The translations under genes were made by a program, and so were the position numbers. This document shows, in pieces, positions 46,144 to 57,558 of a stretch of DNA of 64,000 nucleotides. The DNA is from Phorcus lineatus (Eukaryota; Mollusca; Gastropoda; Trochida; Trochidae): contig OV121088.1 in the NCBI GenBank assembly GCA_921293015.1, positions 26,635,645-26,699,644 of the forward strand. Direction: 5' to 3'. The notes below the pieces were generated by a model. That model ran no database searches. It was not told where the DNA came from and worked only from the letters and a program-made list of their open reading frames with translations. Position 1 is the first letter of the stretch. Every line of letters begins with the position of its first letter.

Positions 46144-47194
46144 CCCCTAGCCCCCGTTCCTCTAGCCCCCTGTTGTGACAAGCCACTAATTAGTACCGCT
46201 AGCCCCTCGACTGGCTGTTCCATTCACTGTGTTCTCTCCCCTCAGTCAGATTAGCCGATACTGTTAATCAACCAGCAGCTTAAGAGTTCATTAGCTGAGA
46301 TAACGATGCGAGTGTCTTTGGTGATTGTCTTTGGACTACCTGATGTTGTTTTTACTGTTACTTTACTGAGTAAATACCCAAGAGCGTAAAGGTATTCAAA
46401 TCACACAAAGTTGGGCGTTAAACGTTTCAATATTGTTTTCACATTTTAACAATTCAGGTCGGCCTGATCTGACAAACACTGAAATACTCTGGAAATAAGC
46501 CAATTGCAGTTATATAAATGAGGATAATAAAACACTTCTGACAAACCGCATTCATCTAATATACGGTGAACATTCAAAAGCCACGGTGAACCATATCTGC
46601 CATTTTGTAATATATCTGAAAGAAAATTATATGTCACAACGGAATTTTATTTTGGTTGATATTGGTAGCTGTATTAAACCAGAATGAAATAATTCGTTTT
46701 TTGATATACATTGCTGTAGGTAATCTTCCGGTCTCCCCGAACAGCATGCAGGATGGTGTGCTCTTCGGTAGTTTAAGAATTGATTTCATAAAAAGTCTAT
46801 GGACGTTTTCTAAAATGTTTAAATTTGAGAAGCCCCAAACCTCACATCCATAGAGCAGAATTGGTAGTTTGTTTTATACGATAGGAAATCGCATCTGAGT
46901 AGACCTTGAGTAGGAAAGAGTTGTTTAGTGGATATCAAGTTTAACATATACCAAAATGACCATGTTACTCAAAGTTCAATGTGAATCAGTATTTGTTGTC
47001 TTGTTAAACGGTTTAAGTTCTGACACCTTAGCTAATGAACCTAACTACCAATAGCCTATCAACATGTACGGCAATGGTAACCTATTCATTTACAGGGGGG
47101 TGAACACAGTGAATGGAACAGCCAGTCGAGGGGCTAGAGGAACTAATTAGTGGCTTGTAACAACAGGGGGCTAGAGGAACGGGGGGCTAGAGGG
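46144..47194. mobile_element. Long-inverted-repeat (foldback-type) element enclosing a LINE fragment
   Basis: Imperfect inverted repeats of about 97 bp lie at 46,144-46,240 and 47,097-47,194. Both contain CTAGCCCCCGTTCCTCTAG, a CACTAATTAGT block and TCGACTGGCTGTTCCATTC or their complements. Two or three CTAGCCCC subrepeats lie in each arm. The 850-bp interior includes a LINE reverse-transcriptase C terminus. No target duplication is obvious, so the superfamily is not assigned. Confidence 0.7.
46446..46870 (-). pseudogene. LINE reverse transcriptase C-terminal remnant
   Basis: The reverse strand reads LPILLYGCEVWGFSN, then NVHRLFMKSILKLPKSTP and GRLPTAMYIKKRIISFW. This is the region after the reverse transcriptase core in many non-LTR elements (YGCEVWG, then the LYGE.GR-type motif). 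After a frame break, similar sequence continues (DILQNGRYGSPWLLNV, ILDECGLSEVF) to 46,446. No endonuclease or core reverse transcriptase is present, and it is interrupted by stops. Confidence 0.72.
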
Positions 47195-48183
47195 GTGGAG
47201 TCAATTTCAGTAACAGTCAGGTCTATACTTTATGAAATGATAGCATTTACAAGCTTTGAAAAACCTTTCCACATACACCGTTCAACAAATGCAAATGAGT
47301 CTATTGTCATCAGATCATGTTACTAAAGATGGATCAGCTTTTCTGAATCACATCGAAAAAAAATATTAAATAACTGAGACTTTTTGAATGAAACAGCAAT
47401 GCTGACTGCACAACCTATTGTTATTGCATCCAATAAGTCTATTACATTTCCAGACCGAGAGTGCTTGTATTAGAACAGAGGTTAGCATAGGGATTTATGA
47501 TGGAGCTACCTCTGTTTTGAGAGAATGAGTTAATTCCTGAAAAAGTTTCTTGTTGAGTCAGTTCGTCTCTTACTTCTTGTTTGTAAATACAAAAAGTCCA
47601 ATGAGTGTTTTGTGAGTTAATTAAGTGAGGACAATCTTCCCATGATTGACATTTTTTGCAAAACAGAACCACCTCTGGGAATTCAGGTTTAACAAATATA
47701 ATTCTGTTGAAAGGCGCTTAGTGTTATAAGTGAAAGCTTCAGACGAAACTTCTACCACATATTATAAGATCAGGGAGATGTATTCTTTAATAAACCCGTA
47801 ACAACTCATATTTTTAGTTGAAAAGTATCCTTAACAGATCATTGGTAATGAATCTATCCTTTAGAAGATGATTGTTTGAGATCCTTAGTTTCTGTGTGCT
47901 TAGAGTTAAGGCTTTAAGGTTCTACCTTGGAAACAGTATTATGACTTGTGTTTCCACAAAAATTTTGTTGAAGAAGTTGAAAACAAACAAGGTACCACTT
48001 GATATGCTGATTGCTCCATATATCAATTTTTGATATGCTAGGCCTTATGATTTTGGACTTCTGGAACAGCTGGCATAAACAGACAGACAGAGGTAATTTC
48101 TATATCCCCAAAAAACATACCACTATTAGGAATCCTTAACCTACAGTTGTAAAAATAAAAAAAATGGATTTTTTTATATTTAC
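47195..48183. other. Intronic AT-rich DNA, nothing recognised
   Basis: No supported exon. The ORF at 47,442-47,672 on the minus strand has no family character that I recognise. Confidence 0.3.
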
Positions 48184-48357
48184 CTGTGAGTAGAATAGGA
48201 AAGGAAATGGACTTAAACCTCTGCTGTTTTGAGACCTTCAGGCAGCTGGCAATGGCATTAATTGTGTTTTTTTCCAGGTACTGTCTGTCCAGATGTAAAA
48301 CTCCAGTGTCGTGGGTGAGATGCACAAAGGCAACATGCTCTGCTTTCAAAATGTAAT
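48184..48357 (-). CDS. PARP14-like gene, exon encoding the middle of the macro domain
   Basis: The acceptor is TTCTTGACAG and the donor is ACAG|GTAAAT on the minus strand. The 174-nt exon runs phase 1 to phase 1 and encodes DYILKAEHVAFVHL... to ...FKSISFPILLT. The L-x8-L helix followed by K-S-I-S-F-P matches the macro-domain SIAFPAIGTG strand, but that loop is LLTG here rather than IGTG. Confidence 0.82.
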
Positions 48358-48809
48358 CTGTCAAGAAAATAATTTGAATAAAACTATGGTCTTTGTTTAC
48401 TATTTTGAAAACCTAGAAGTCTTAAGATTACACACAAAAAATCAAACGGTTCTCTAGATATTGCACAAGTCTTTTTCAAGACCTTAAAAAAATCAAATTT
48501 ACAAAAACTGAAACTGGTTGTAAGTTTTTATACTAAAGTGCCCAATTTTGATATTTGGACAAAACTATTATCATTCTCCAAATGTTGCCAAATATTGTTG
48601 TAATAATTGAAATACATTAATGTCCCAAAAATGTATAATTCTAAATGCAGAAACCAACCATCCCTCTCAATTAGAACAATGTCTTTTTGGTATTATATTA
48701 CAAACTTGTTAAATTGGACAACTGTTTGATATCCTCTCCCTCTTATTCATTACAAGGACAATTAACACAATCAACTGTAAGGGAAACATAGTGCTGAAGT
48801 TTTACTTAC

Positions 48810-48875
48810 CAACTTGTTTTGTTTTGTCCTGAAACTCTTTCCCACCAACTTTATCTAAGGCTTTGGAAACACTTC
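48810..48875 (-). CDS. PARP14-like gene, 66-nt macro-domain exon
   Basis: Bounded by TGTTACAG and G|GTAAGT on the minus strand. Phase 1 to phase 1, encoding GSVSKALDKVGGKEFQDKTKQV. This corresponds to the helix after the ADP-ribose-binding NAAN/GGG loop (the G-V-d-x-A-I-x-x-A-x-G pattern). It is too short to stand out as an ORF. It is supported by exact phase fit to both neighbours. Confidence 0.82.
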
Positions 48876-49682
48876 CTGTAACAGAAATTGGATTAGAAGG
48901 GGTTTAGAATTATCCCTTAACAAATGCCAACCTCACAAACTGTTAAACAAACCATTCATTCCCATCCAATATCACCAGTTCTTCTGCTTGAAATGCAGAG
49001 CAGAAACTGAAATACTATTTTTGCAAACTGAACACAAATGGATTCTTGAAATCAGCAACATATAATTCTTACCATCATCCTAACCCAAATTCTGCCCCTC
49101 TGTCCTTGAGAATTATTTGGGTGGTTGTATTTTGCATTCTAATTGCGCTATAGACATCATATTGGGCTGATATGTGTTTTCCAGAGCAATATGATTGCAT
49201 TTAACATTTTATCATTACTCAAAATATAACATAAGTGGTCATATAAATATGATTATTTTTAACAACCTGTTTACTAAACAAAGTAATATAATATCTTACT
49301 CTATCATGTAAATTGCTAAAATGTTGTAAGTGATTATCAGTTGAAAACAACCATCACTAACGAGCTTCCTTCTCTAAAAAACTGCTTGTCACTTGCCACT
49401 ACAATTGGAAGATCAGATGCAGATGCTCCCCACACATTCCAATACGATTCAGCAACGCATGGATGTGTTAAGGAAAATCTGAGTAAATCACAAAGCAAAA
49501 TATGAGTACTTCAATAAAGAATCAATATATCTATACATAAATTTACAAAGAGAAGGTCTGAGAGATCAAAGGTTTCATTCAAAACATATCCCATCGATGT
49601 TCTGAGCCAACTGAACTCAAACTCAATTCAATGGAAACACGACTATGCAACTATGATATAAATTCCTTGCAATACAACCCAC

Positions 49683-49838
49683 CTGTTTTGAGGGACATGT
49701 TGGTGTTGATGGGGTTGACAATGCAGGTTTTCCGCTCCTTTGAGATGTCCCCATGTTTCACAGTGACTGTGAAGGGTCCGACAGGGACTTTCATTAGCGT
49801 ATCATTTCCCCCTTGGGTTGAGTCAGTATCCTCTCTAC
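49683..49838 (-). CDS. PARP14-like gene, exon encoding the start of the macro domain
   Basis: The acceptor is TGTCAACAG and the donor is ACAG|GTGGGT on the minus strand. The 156-nt exon runs phase 1 to phase 1. After a short polar linker (REDTDSTQGGNDTL) it encodes FTVTVKHGDISKERKTCIVNPINTN. The GDI-x-n-IVN-x-x-N signature of macro domains is present, with the aspartate and both asparagines kept, although the usual VDAIVNAAN is here KTCIVNPIN. The domain continues in exons 48,810, 48,184 and 44,663. Confidence 0.85.
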
Positions 49839-52800
49839 CTGTTGACAGAACAAGAGAATTAGTTAGCACAGTCAGCTCACTCATATACACCTGACTTACC
49901 AAAGAATGAATACAGAATCTATAAATACAAATATTGCATTCAAACAAAATTCTATCTAACCAAAATAAAAATAATTTTATATAGTTCTAAAATGCACATT
50001 TCTATTGCAAAGATTAGCTTGCCTGACATATTTTGAGAAGCTGACACCTATTAATAAAGTTGGGGAGAAAATTTACTGCTGGTTCAGTATCAGTTATGTA
50101 TTAAAGGAAACGACAGAAATTCAGATTGAGGTTTAACTCATAACAGGCACATCTAGGGATCATGGCTCGTATGTATATATCTATTTTAGTGAAACAAGTA
50201 TGTACAGTTTAGCAGTTTGTGTTGGATTGAGTCAGAGGTAATATTTTACATGATGCATAATACTGGACAAAGGCATTTTATGTTTTTCAGCATTTTCAGG
50301 ACACCACAATTAATGCAGAGCAGCCCTGAAACTGAGGGTTTTGCCATCACATGTTCCGCCTTCTTCACAGCCAAAAATGGCTAATAAACATCAAAATGGG
50401 AATTTTTTCTAAATATACTACAAAAGACAATCGAACATTAAAGTCCAGCAATTGTACCTACAAATAACAGCATTTGGATGCTATGAGACTTCAAACAATT
50501 CAGATCATAATTTCATAGTGATTACATAACTTAATTGTGACTTTGAGCTATGAACTTGAATATCAACATGTCAAAAGTATTCCTATGCCTTGGGTATTAT
50601 CAATAAATGATAAAGTTCTCAAAAAGCTATTTCTTATTTTAAAAAAACTTTGATACTCAAGGTCACAAATCCTTGACAATTTGTAATTGGGTGTAATAAT
50701 CATGTAATGATAAAAAGTGTTCAAGAGGAGACGTAACGCATAATTTTGAGTATTACAAATTATTATCTGTATTCCCTCCATTCTCAAGACGATGAAAAAG
50801 CTTTTGTCAAGCATACATCCAAGTGTTACTAACCAGAACAAATGAAAGCAGACAACACTGGGAACATTTGGCAGTTTTGCGATTAAAAAAAACTATGAAA
50901 TGGCTGATCGTATGTGCGTCACGTGATATGCATGGTCTTGCAAATGGCGATGAGGCAGTCCGTAAGAATTGTAGATTGAAAAGCAAAGGTTCGGTGAACA
51001 TTATATCAAATTTTAATTTTTATGAAGTTGTCGGCATGTCATTGTCACTTGCAAATTTAAAATGTTAAAGCAAGACAAATGATGAATAATAGTTAATAAA
51101 CTTTGATACATTGTGGTATCGTCAGAACTGGGACCTGATTGACTTAGCAAGTTGTCAGTTGAAGATCTAAAATGGCATGTGTATGCCTCATCTTTTAGAT
51201 AAATGTTGTTGTTTCAAAATATAATACACAGTTACACTTACATTTACATCTTTATTTCTGAAATGTGACAAATTCGAGTACTCGAGTCAGACCCCTCGAG
51301 TACTCGAGTCCAATATTTTGGACCCGTGATTGCCCTAATCAGACTTTCAAACTCTTAGACAAAATCATCGAAGCATAACTTGAAGCAACGCTCGGTGTGT
51401 GACGTGCTAGTTTTCAGCTGAAACTCCAGCCCTTTGATTTTTGTTGAAGTCAACAGCAAAATAGAGGCAATAGCATGAGTGAAATAATTCCTAAATACGA
51501 TATGTAACTGCTTCATGATGTCATCTTTCCTTCTCAGTTGTCAAAGCCATTTTGATTGGACTTTGACAATCCTTGGACAAGTTTTTCTCAGGTGGGTTTA
51601 CATCAATTGGTTTAGAACTTGGTATGTGAGAGATCCACCACTTTGGGATAACACATAGTATTATATCATGTATTTATAGATACAAAGTTTTAAATTGTCT
51701 CAAAAAATGAAAGTTTGAGTAATAAATGGGAGAAAATGTAAAAAAATTGTTTAATGTTTTCTGTAGAATTTTTTTTTTCTTTCACTTCACTTTCATGACA
51801 ATTAGTACTATTACTTACTTACTTATGATTCGTTTGTATTTAACTAACATATTATATTGTTATCTAGTAAAACATCTCGCACCGTGTTGCAATATCTCTG
51901 CTTTTGAATTTAACAATCAATGACATGAAAACATACCTGGTGCAAGCATTAGAAACATCTCATGTAATACTAAAGAAAGTTGGTACACGTTTATTAACGA
52001 TCTACTTTTTTAAATGAGTGCCATCATCGGAAGAAGTGCAGGAGTCGAATCTCCTTCTCTTAATTTATTGGTTGAATATATATTTTACAAGTTCATTGGT
52101 TCAAAATGACTGGACGCCGTGACAATAAACAAATTAGCATTCGAATGCCAAGAGTTACACTATATGACACGACATAAATACTGCTTGGCGGGTCCAAGGC
52201 AAGAAAATTCTATGGTATGATTAGAGACCATTAAATCAAGAATTGAAATTGAATGCGATAGGATTACATAACAGCCAGCTGTGTGTCATAAAAGAAAAGA
52301 CTATTTAAACCAATCTGATTGTTGTGAAATTTGATGCACATGATGCACATGCTATGGGATAATGCGCATAGCATTGTATTAAAACACTGTCTTTCGCTTG
52401 AAACAATACAAATAATTAAAGACATATCAAACATAAATTTATCAAATGGTTGGAGTTGTTTGGATGACTTTGTTAAAACTGTGAGATTTGCTGTTGTTTT
52501 TTCATGGAGGTTATACAGGTGCCAACTAGGACGTCACCCGGCAGGACACACTTTAATGATCACATGCCAGTTCAGTTCTGTTCACTGGTGCTAATTAGCT
52601 GCTGATTTGGTAAAAAGCTGCATTAAAGTTGTTTATCGGCCGTTTTCGAAAATTCAAATTCAAGTTACTGGCAAATTAGAATAAATATCAATGTATCACG
52701 AAAGTTGCCATGAGTCATTTCAGTCGATCTTTAATACTTAAATTGAAGCATTTTCTCAAAACCATTTAAAAGCCTTGATTTTGAGACCTGAAGCAAACGC

Positions 52801-52843
52801 CTTGCCAAATCTTTGAAATACTTTGATTGATCTCTTCAGCTGA
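49839..52843. other. Intronic AT-rich DNA with a stray core-repeat copy
   Basis: A single decayed unit related to the 170-bp core repeat (GGCACATCTAGGGATCATGG) lies at 50,145-50,235. A CGAGTACTCGAGTC direct repeat lies at 51,274-51,310. No exon was recognised. Confidence 0.45.
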
Positions 52844-54075
52844 AACGAGGGTTGTCCCAAAAGTATCCGGCCTGCATATGAAAACATGCCTGAAATGCAA
52901 CCATACTGTGCATGCAAGAAGAACATTCATGTGAATATGGCATGAAAATCACGAGATGCATACTCTTTTATTGCATATGATAGCCCCTTTTCAAAGGTAC
53001 CCTAACATCTTTTACCGAAACAGAGAAAAGTGAATGTAGGGCTGTTATCAAATATCTGAGTTTAACAAAATACACTCCAAAGGAAATTCATGGGGATATG
53101 TCACCAACATAAGGTGACTCTTCTCCTTCATATAGCACCATTATACATTGGTAGAGCAAGCACTAAAGACGAGCCCCGTCCTGGTTGTTCATCTGATGTC
53201 ACCACAGGTGAAAACATTGAGGCTGTTCTTGACACAATAAGGCAAAACAGGCGAGTAAGTATCAGATACTAAGCTGATACTCACCACATCAGTAAAACAT
53301 CCGTTGAATGAATTATACATGAACATTTACATATGAAAAAGTTATCAGCACACTGGGTCGCCAGAATGTCATCTGAGGACCAAAAGCGAAAACGTGTCAT
53401 GGTCAGTCAGCAATTTCTTGACGAGTATTGCGCATACCCAGAATCATTTGTCGCTCATGTTGTTACTCAAGATGAAACCTGGGTTGATCATTTTGATCCT
53501 GGGACAAAAAGCCAAAGCGTGCACTGGAAACACAGCACATCACCCACCCCATAAAGTTTCAAATCTTGTCCATTTTCTGGCACTCTAAGGGGGTAACAAT
53601 AATTGTTTATTTAAAGAAAGATTCTACAATCAATGCCACTTATTACACAAATGAAATCAATTATGAGAAAAATTCAATGTGAGAAACAAAGGGGTAAACT
53701 GCGCAAAGGTGTGTGGCTGTTGCAGGATAAAGCTCCCGTTCACACCGCCCAGTCAGTACAGCACGGGATTATGGGTTCAGGATTCTCCCCCACTCTGCCT
53801 ATTCTCCAGACCTAGCTCCCTCAGACTTCTTCCTCTTCCCTCGACTGAAAACAAAGGTTTGAGACTGACGATTACATCACTGCTGCAGTAGAGGAGTTTT
53901 TGGGGTCTCGTGATAAGAAGTGGTTTTCAGAGTGGTTGTAGATGTTACAAAAACGCTGGAGCAAATGCATTGAGGTCAAGGGTGATTATGTCAAAAATAA
54001 GTCATAAACATTTGAATGTTTTTTTGGTTTTGATGGTCAGGCCGGAAAGCATTGCTGACAGCTTTCTTCAAAGAC
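52844..54075 (+). mobile_element. Mariner element with decayed transposase
   Basis: The 5' end reads ACGAGGGTTGTCCCAAAAGT and continues ATCCGGCCTG. A partial inverted counterpart (CAGGCCGGA) is at about 54,040. The interior encodes a mariner transposase in order but in several frames and with stops: EKSECRAVIKYLSL, DEPRPG..SDVTTGENIEAV, HVVTQDETWVDHFDPGTK (first catalytic D), LLQDKAPVHTAQ (second D) and then LAPSDFFLFPRLK. It is non-autonomous and inactive. A truncated relative is at 10,222-10,725. Confidence 0.85.
52985..53990 (+). pseudogene. Mariner transposase pseudogene
   Basis: Helix-turn-helix and DD34D-type catalytic motifs are visible as listed for the element. They are spread over different frames with at least three stop codons. 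No continuous product is possible. Confidence 0.85.
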
Positions 54076-54558
54076 ATATATTAAATTTTTTTTTATCTCT
54101 TTCATTTTGTTAAGTTAGTGAACATTGCGGGGGAAAATATCTTATTCTTTTGTTTTGTAGATTGCCTTTCTAAACAGTAAGTTGCAAGAGATAAAAGTTC
54201 CTGATTTGTAGCAAGAACACCCCGAAACCTTTCTGAGCATAGTCACTGGAAAGGTGAGAATTATACACATATTTAACTTATGTATACCTTTCTTTACCAA
54301 AATTACCCTACATGACAATTTTTGTCACAGGCATATTTCAAGCTTGCTGCTTATCAGCCAAAATTTGTGTTTAGAGTGTACTGCCCTCTTCTGTGAAAAG
54401 TTGCAATCTTTAAAGGATTATTTGCTTGTAATTAATCATTTTTGTCAGTGTCAACTCTTAATGCCTTAAACATTTTTGGGGAGGTAGAAGTTCAAGTTTC
54501 TACAGTTTTTCCTGACGAGTTGTATGTTTATTGTACTATACACATATCGCTTTTGCAG

Positions 54559-56204
54559 CTACAGAGTGTCATGAATGGTTGTTCCACTTCTCTATTCCAT
54601 TGTTGTCGAACGTCATGAAGCCTCTCCATCTCTGTCACTATGCCTTGCTGGTCACAGCCATGGTCATTTTGAACCAGGAAAAAATAGAGATGGATCAGCT
54701 GATGCAGGCAGAGGACATGATTCTGGATTTCTGTTATTTCTTCCCTGAAATATATGGTAAGAAAACAAAAAGTAACTGCTAACTTCTTGTTAATAAAAGA
54801 TTTGAGGAAACAATTTACGTAATAACACCTAGATCAGTTACTTTTCAATATATTTTACTTTATGTCATTAAATTTAAAATATACAAGGTAACATCATTTG
54901 TTTACAGGCAGTGTGAAACAAACCATGAATGTGCATTTGTTGAGGCATCTTCCTCGCTTCGTCAGGCTTCATGGACCCCTCTTCACACCATCATGCTTTG
55001 GTTTTGAGTCGATGAATTCACATTTGAAGAAAATGGTCCATGGAACTCGTCATGTTACAAAACAGGTTAGAAGAACTTCAGAAGTAGGCTTGGTTAGATA
55101 TAAAGATCAATAAGTCCACACTGCAACATCTGTTTTTCTATTTCAAATCAATCAAGAATTTCATAAAGTTTAAATTGCCTTATATCAAAGCCATATTTAC
55201 ATATATCAAGCTTTTATGATAACAAATAGGTGCCCAATTGACATTTTTTGCCCAGGTGTCGTTTGCTGTCAACATTGCCAAGTCCCTTCCCAGCTTAGTA
55301 GAGGATCTGACCAAGGACCAGAATATGGATCATCAACTTAAACATTACTTGCAGTCTTTAACGGGTTATTCAGACAGGTAATATATTTTACAATGATTGT
55401 TTACATCCATTAACATTTGTTCTTTTGTGACCCAGTTCCGCAAAGCAGTTGTAGAGTAACAATCAATTGTAGCCAATTCTTTAAACATTGGTTACAATTA
55501 ATTGTACACGTAGCCCTACAATCAATTGTAAGTGTTTTGTGGAACTTTTTTGATTTTTAGCATAAAACTTAATTAAATCATTGATCGTAATAATTTTAAT
55601 GATAATCAAAAGAATAAATTAATACACAGGTTGCAGACTCAAACTGCATTTGAACATTAGATTATTAAATATTATCTTCTTTCAGGTTACAAGAAACCTG
55701 TACAAAAGATGTTATCCTCGGAAAAAAGAAAACGTTTCAGCCAGATGACAGATTCATTGATTATATACTTTCAACCTCAGAACCAAAACCATCTTCCATA
55801 AGTTTTTCAGACTGCAGACTCTCCACAGGGTTTATTACAGCAATCAATATGAAAGAGTCAAGTGCAGAAACTCCTATAGTGTTTTGCAAGACAACCAGAT
55901 GTTTGGGACAATTGAATATTTTATTGAAGCAGATGCAGAGTTGTTTGCAGTGGTCAATGTTATGAGAAAATCTTTGGAAACATTTTTTAAATTTGACAAA
56001 GATTGCAAGGATCATAAAATTCTTAGAAAATATATCAATCAGCCAGATTCATTGTGTCCTCACATTACCTCTGTTTGTTTAAACACAAACACACAGTTAG
56101 TCCCAGTTTCATATCTGAGACGCAAATGTGTTTACATGTCTCATGCCTCAAAAGAAACTCTGGCATACATGTCCGTGCCACCAAATTTGGTTGAACATAG
56201 TTAG
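54559..56204 (+). pseudogene. CACTA-type transposase-derived gene (DUF4218-like), four exons, frameshifted
   Basis: Exons at 54,559-54,756, 54,908-55,065, 55,256-55,377 and 55,686-56,204 have GT-AG borders and matching phases. The sequence follows the DUF4218 region of CACTA/EnSpm-like transposases: MKPLHLCHYALLVTAMVIL, then MNVHLLRHLPRFVRLHGPLF, CFGFESMNSHLKKMVHGT, and late in the last exon VYYSNQYERVKCRNS and FGTIEYFIEADAELFAVV. In the last exon the frame changes at about 55,780-55,800, since the first part and the YYSNQYERVKC part lie in different frames. The DDE-containing N-terminal part was not found upstream. It could be a fragment of an element or a dead host gene derived from one. 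Confidence 0.7.
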
Positions 56205-57558
56205 ATTTCAACAGAAATTCTGAAAAATAATGTCTAAGTTCTCCTTAACTTAGCTAAATGACATTCTGATATGATGTCTTCAATAACAATGGCTATCTGT
56301 CTGCATACAGTTATCCAGTTTTCTTGTGATTTTATATTCAATGTTCAAAGGATATTATATATAAGGCCAATCCTGGGCAGTCTGTAATTCTGCATTGACA
56401 TTTTTTTTAATCGGCCAATGGGAAGCAAAATCTCAATGTCATATATCTTCCTTTCATCTGCACTTGAAATTCATGCAAATGCTAAAGACAGAAAAGAAAG
56501 TTTTAAAATTCACAGCAGACCTTTTTTCAATCATAAAATTATCTGCTTCTTAATATAAGTGATTATTTTAAATCGTTATAATTAAAATGCATCTCATCTA
56601 ATTGTTGCAAAGTGTAGTATGCAACTCTGAATAAATAAAAACCTTGAAAGCTAAAAAATATCACTATGTTTATTTCTCTGTTCGCTTTTCATAATCAATT
56701 ATGATTTTGAGAGGTTAAATTCACAAGGGTCTTTAATATTATTTATGATCGAAGTTTATTTTGATATGAATAACCATTAAATGTTGTTAAGAAATCAAAC
56801 TTTCGTGTATTACTGTTTTTAGAAATCCCGGTTTGATCCGGGATTTCAGTGCTTTATTTTCACAAAGGAACCGGGATTCCAGTTGTTAAAGAAAAAATCC
56901 CGGTCATCCCGCCTATTCCCAGTATATATATTCCAGTCTGAAGACCGGAATTCCACCGGGATACACCTTTTTCACTGGGGGTATACTTTCTTCTGAGCAC
57001 TGGTATATGTGAGCCTTAGAAAGATTGAGTTCTTAAACTTTAGCCAAACTATGTACGTTTCACTTTCTTAAAGATGATTTTGATGGTTCAGACGACAGTC
57101 ACCTATACTGTGGGAGTATATTCTTTTTCAACCACATTTGACTTTAACATGTTCCACCACATATGTTGAAATTTAGCTATTCTTGGTTTGAAATTCTAAA
57201 AGGTACATCAGGGAGCCTTTGGAATTCACTTCTCATAGATGAAAAACCAGAATGCATTTAGTATTGGGGCCAAAAGAGATTTGAATTTCTTAATCACTCA
57301 TAGTTACATATGTTTTTAGAACATATTCATGTAAACATCCTATACTTCTCAGACACCAAATCTAAAAATACCCCTCTCAAATGCCGTCCTTTCATTTAAC
57401 AAATAGCAATAATTTACTGAATTAATTTCATTTGAGCAAACAACAAATGTTACCAAAAAAATTTGTTTCATATGATATTTGTATATATATTATTTGCATT
57501 AAATTCATCTAATAATATAACCGCAGTGAAAAAAATTACCACAACAACTCCAACTTAC
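56205..57558. other. Intronic AT-rich DNA with a CCGGGAT-rich hairpin cluster
   Basis: A perfect 10-bp stem, GAAATCCCGG / CCGGGATTTC (56,822-56,831 with 56,838-56,847), is followed by further CCGGGAT or ATCCCGG motifs up to about 56,965. Nothing else is recognised. Confidence 0.45.

Noticed and set aside
54254-54470. Plus-strand ORF just upstream of the CACTA-type exons as its missing N terminus
   Set aside because: It has no similarity to transposase catalytic regions and no splice sites in phase with the exon at 54,559.
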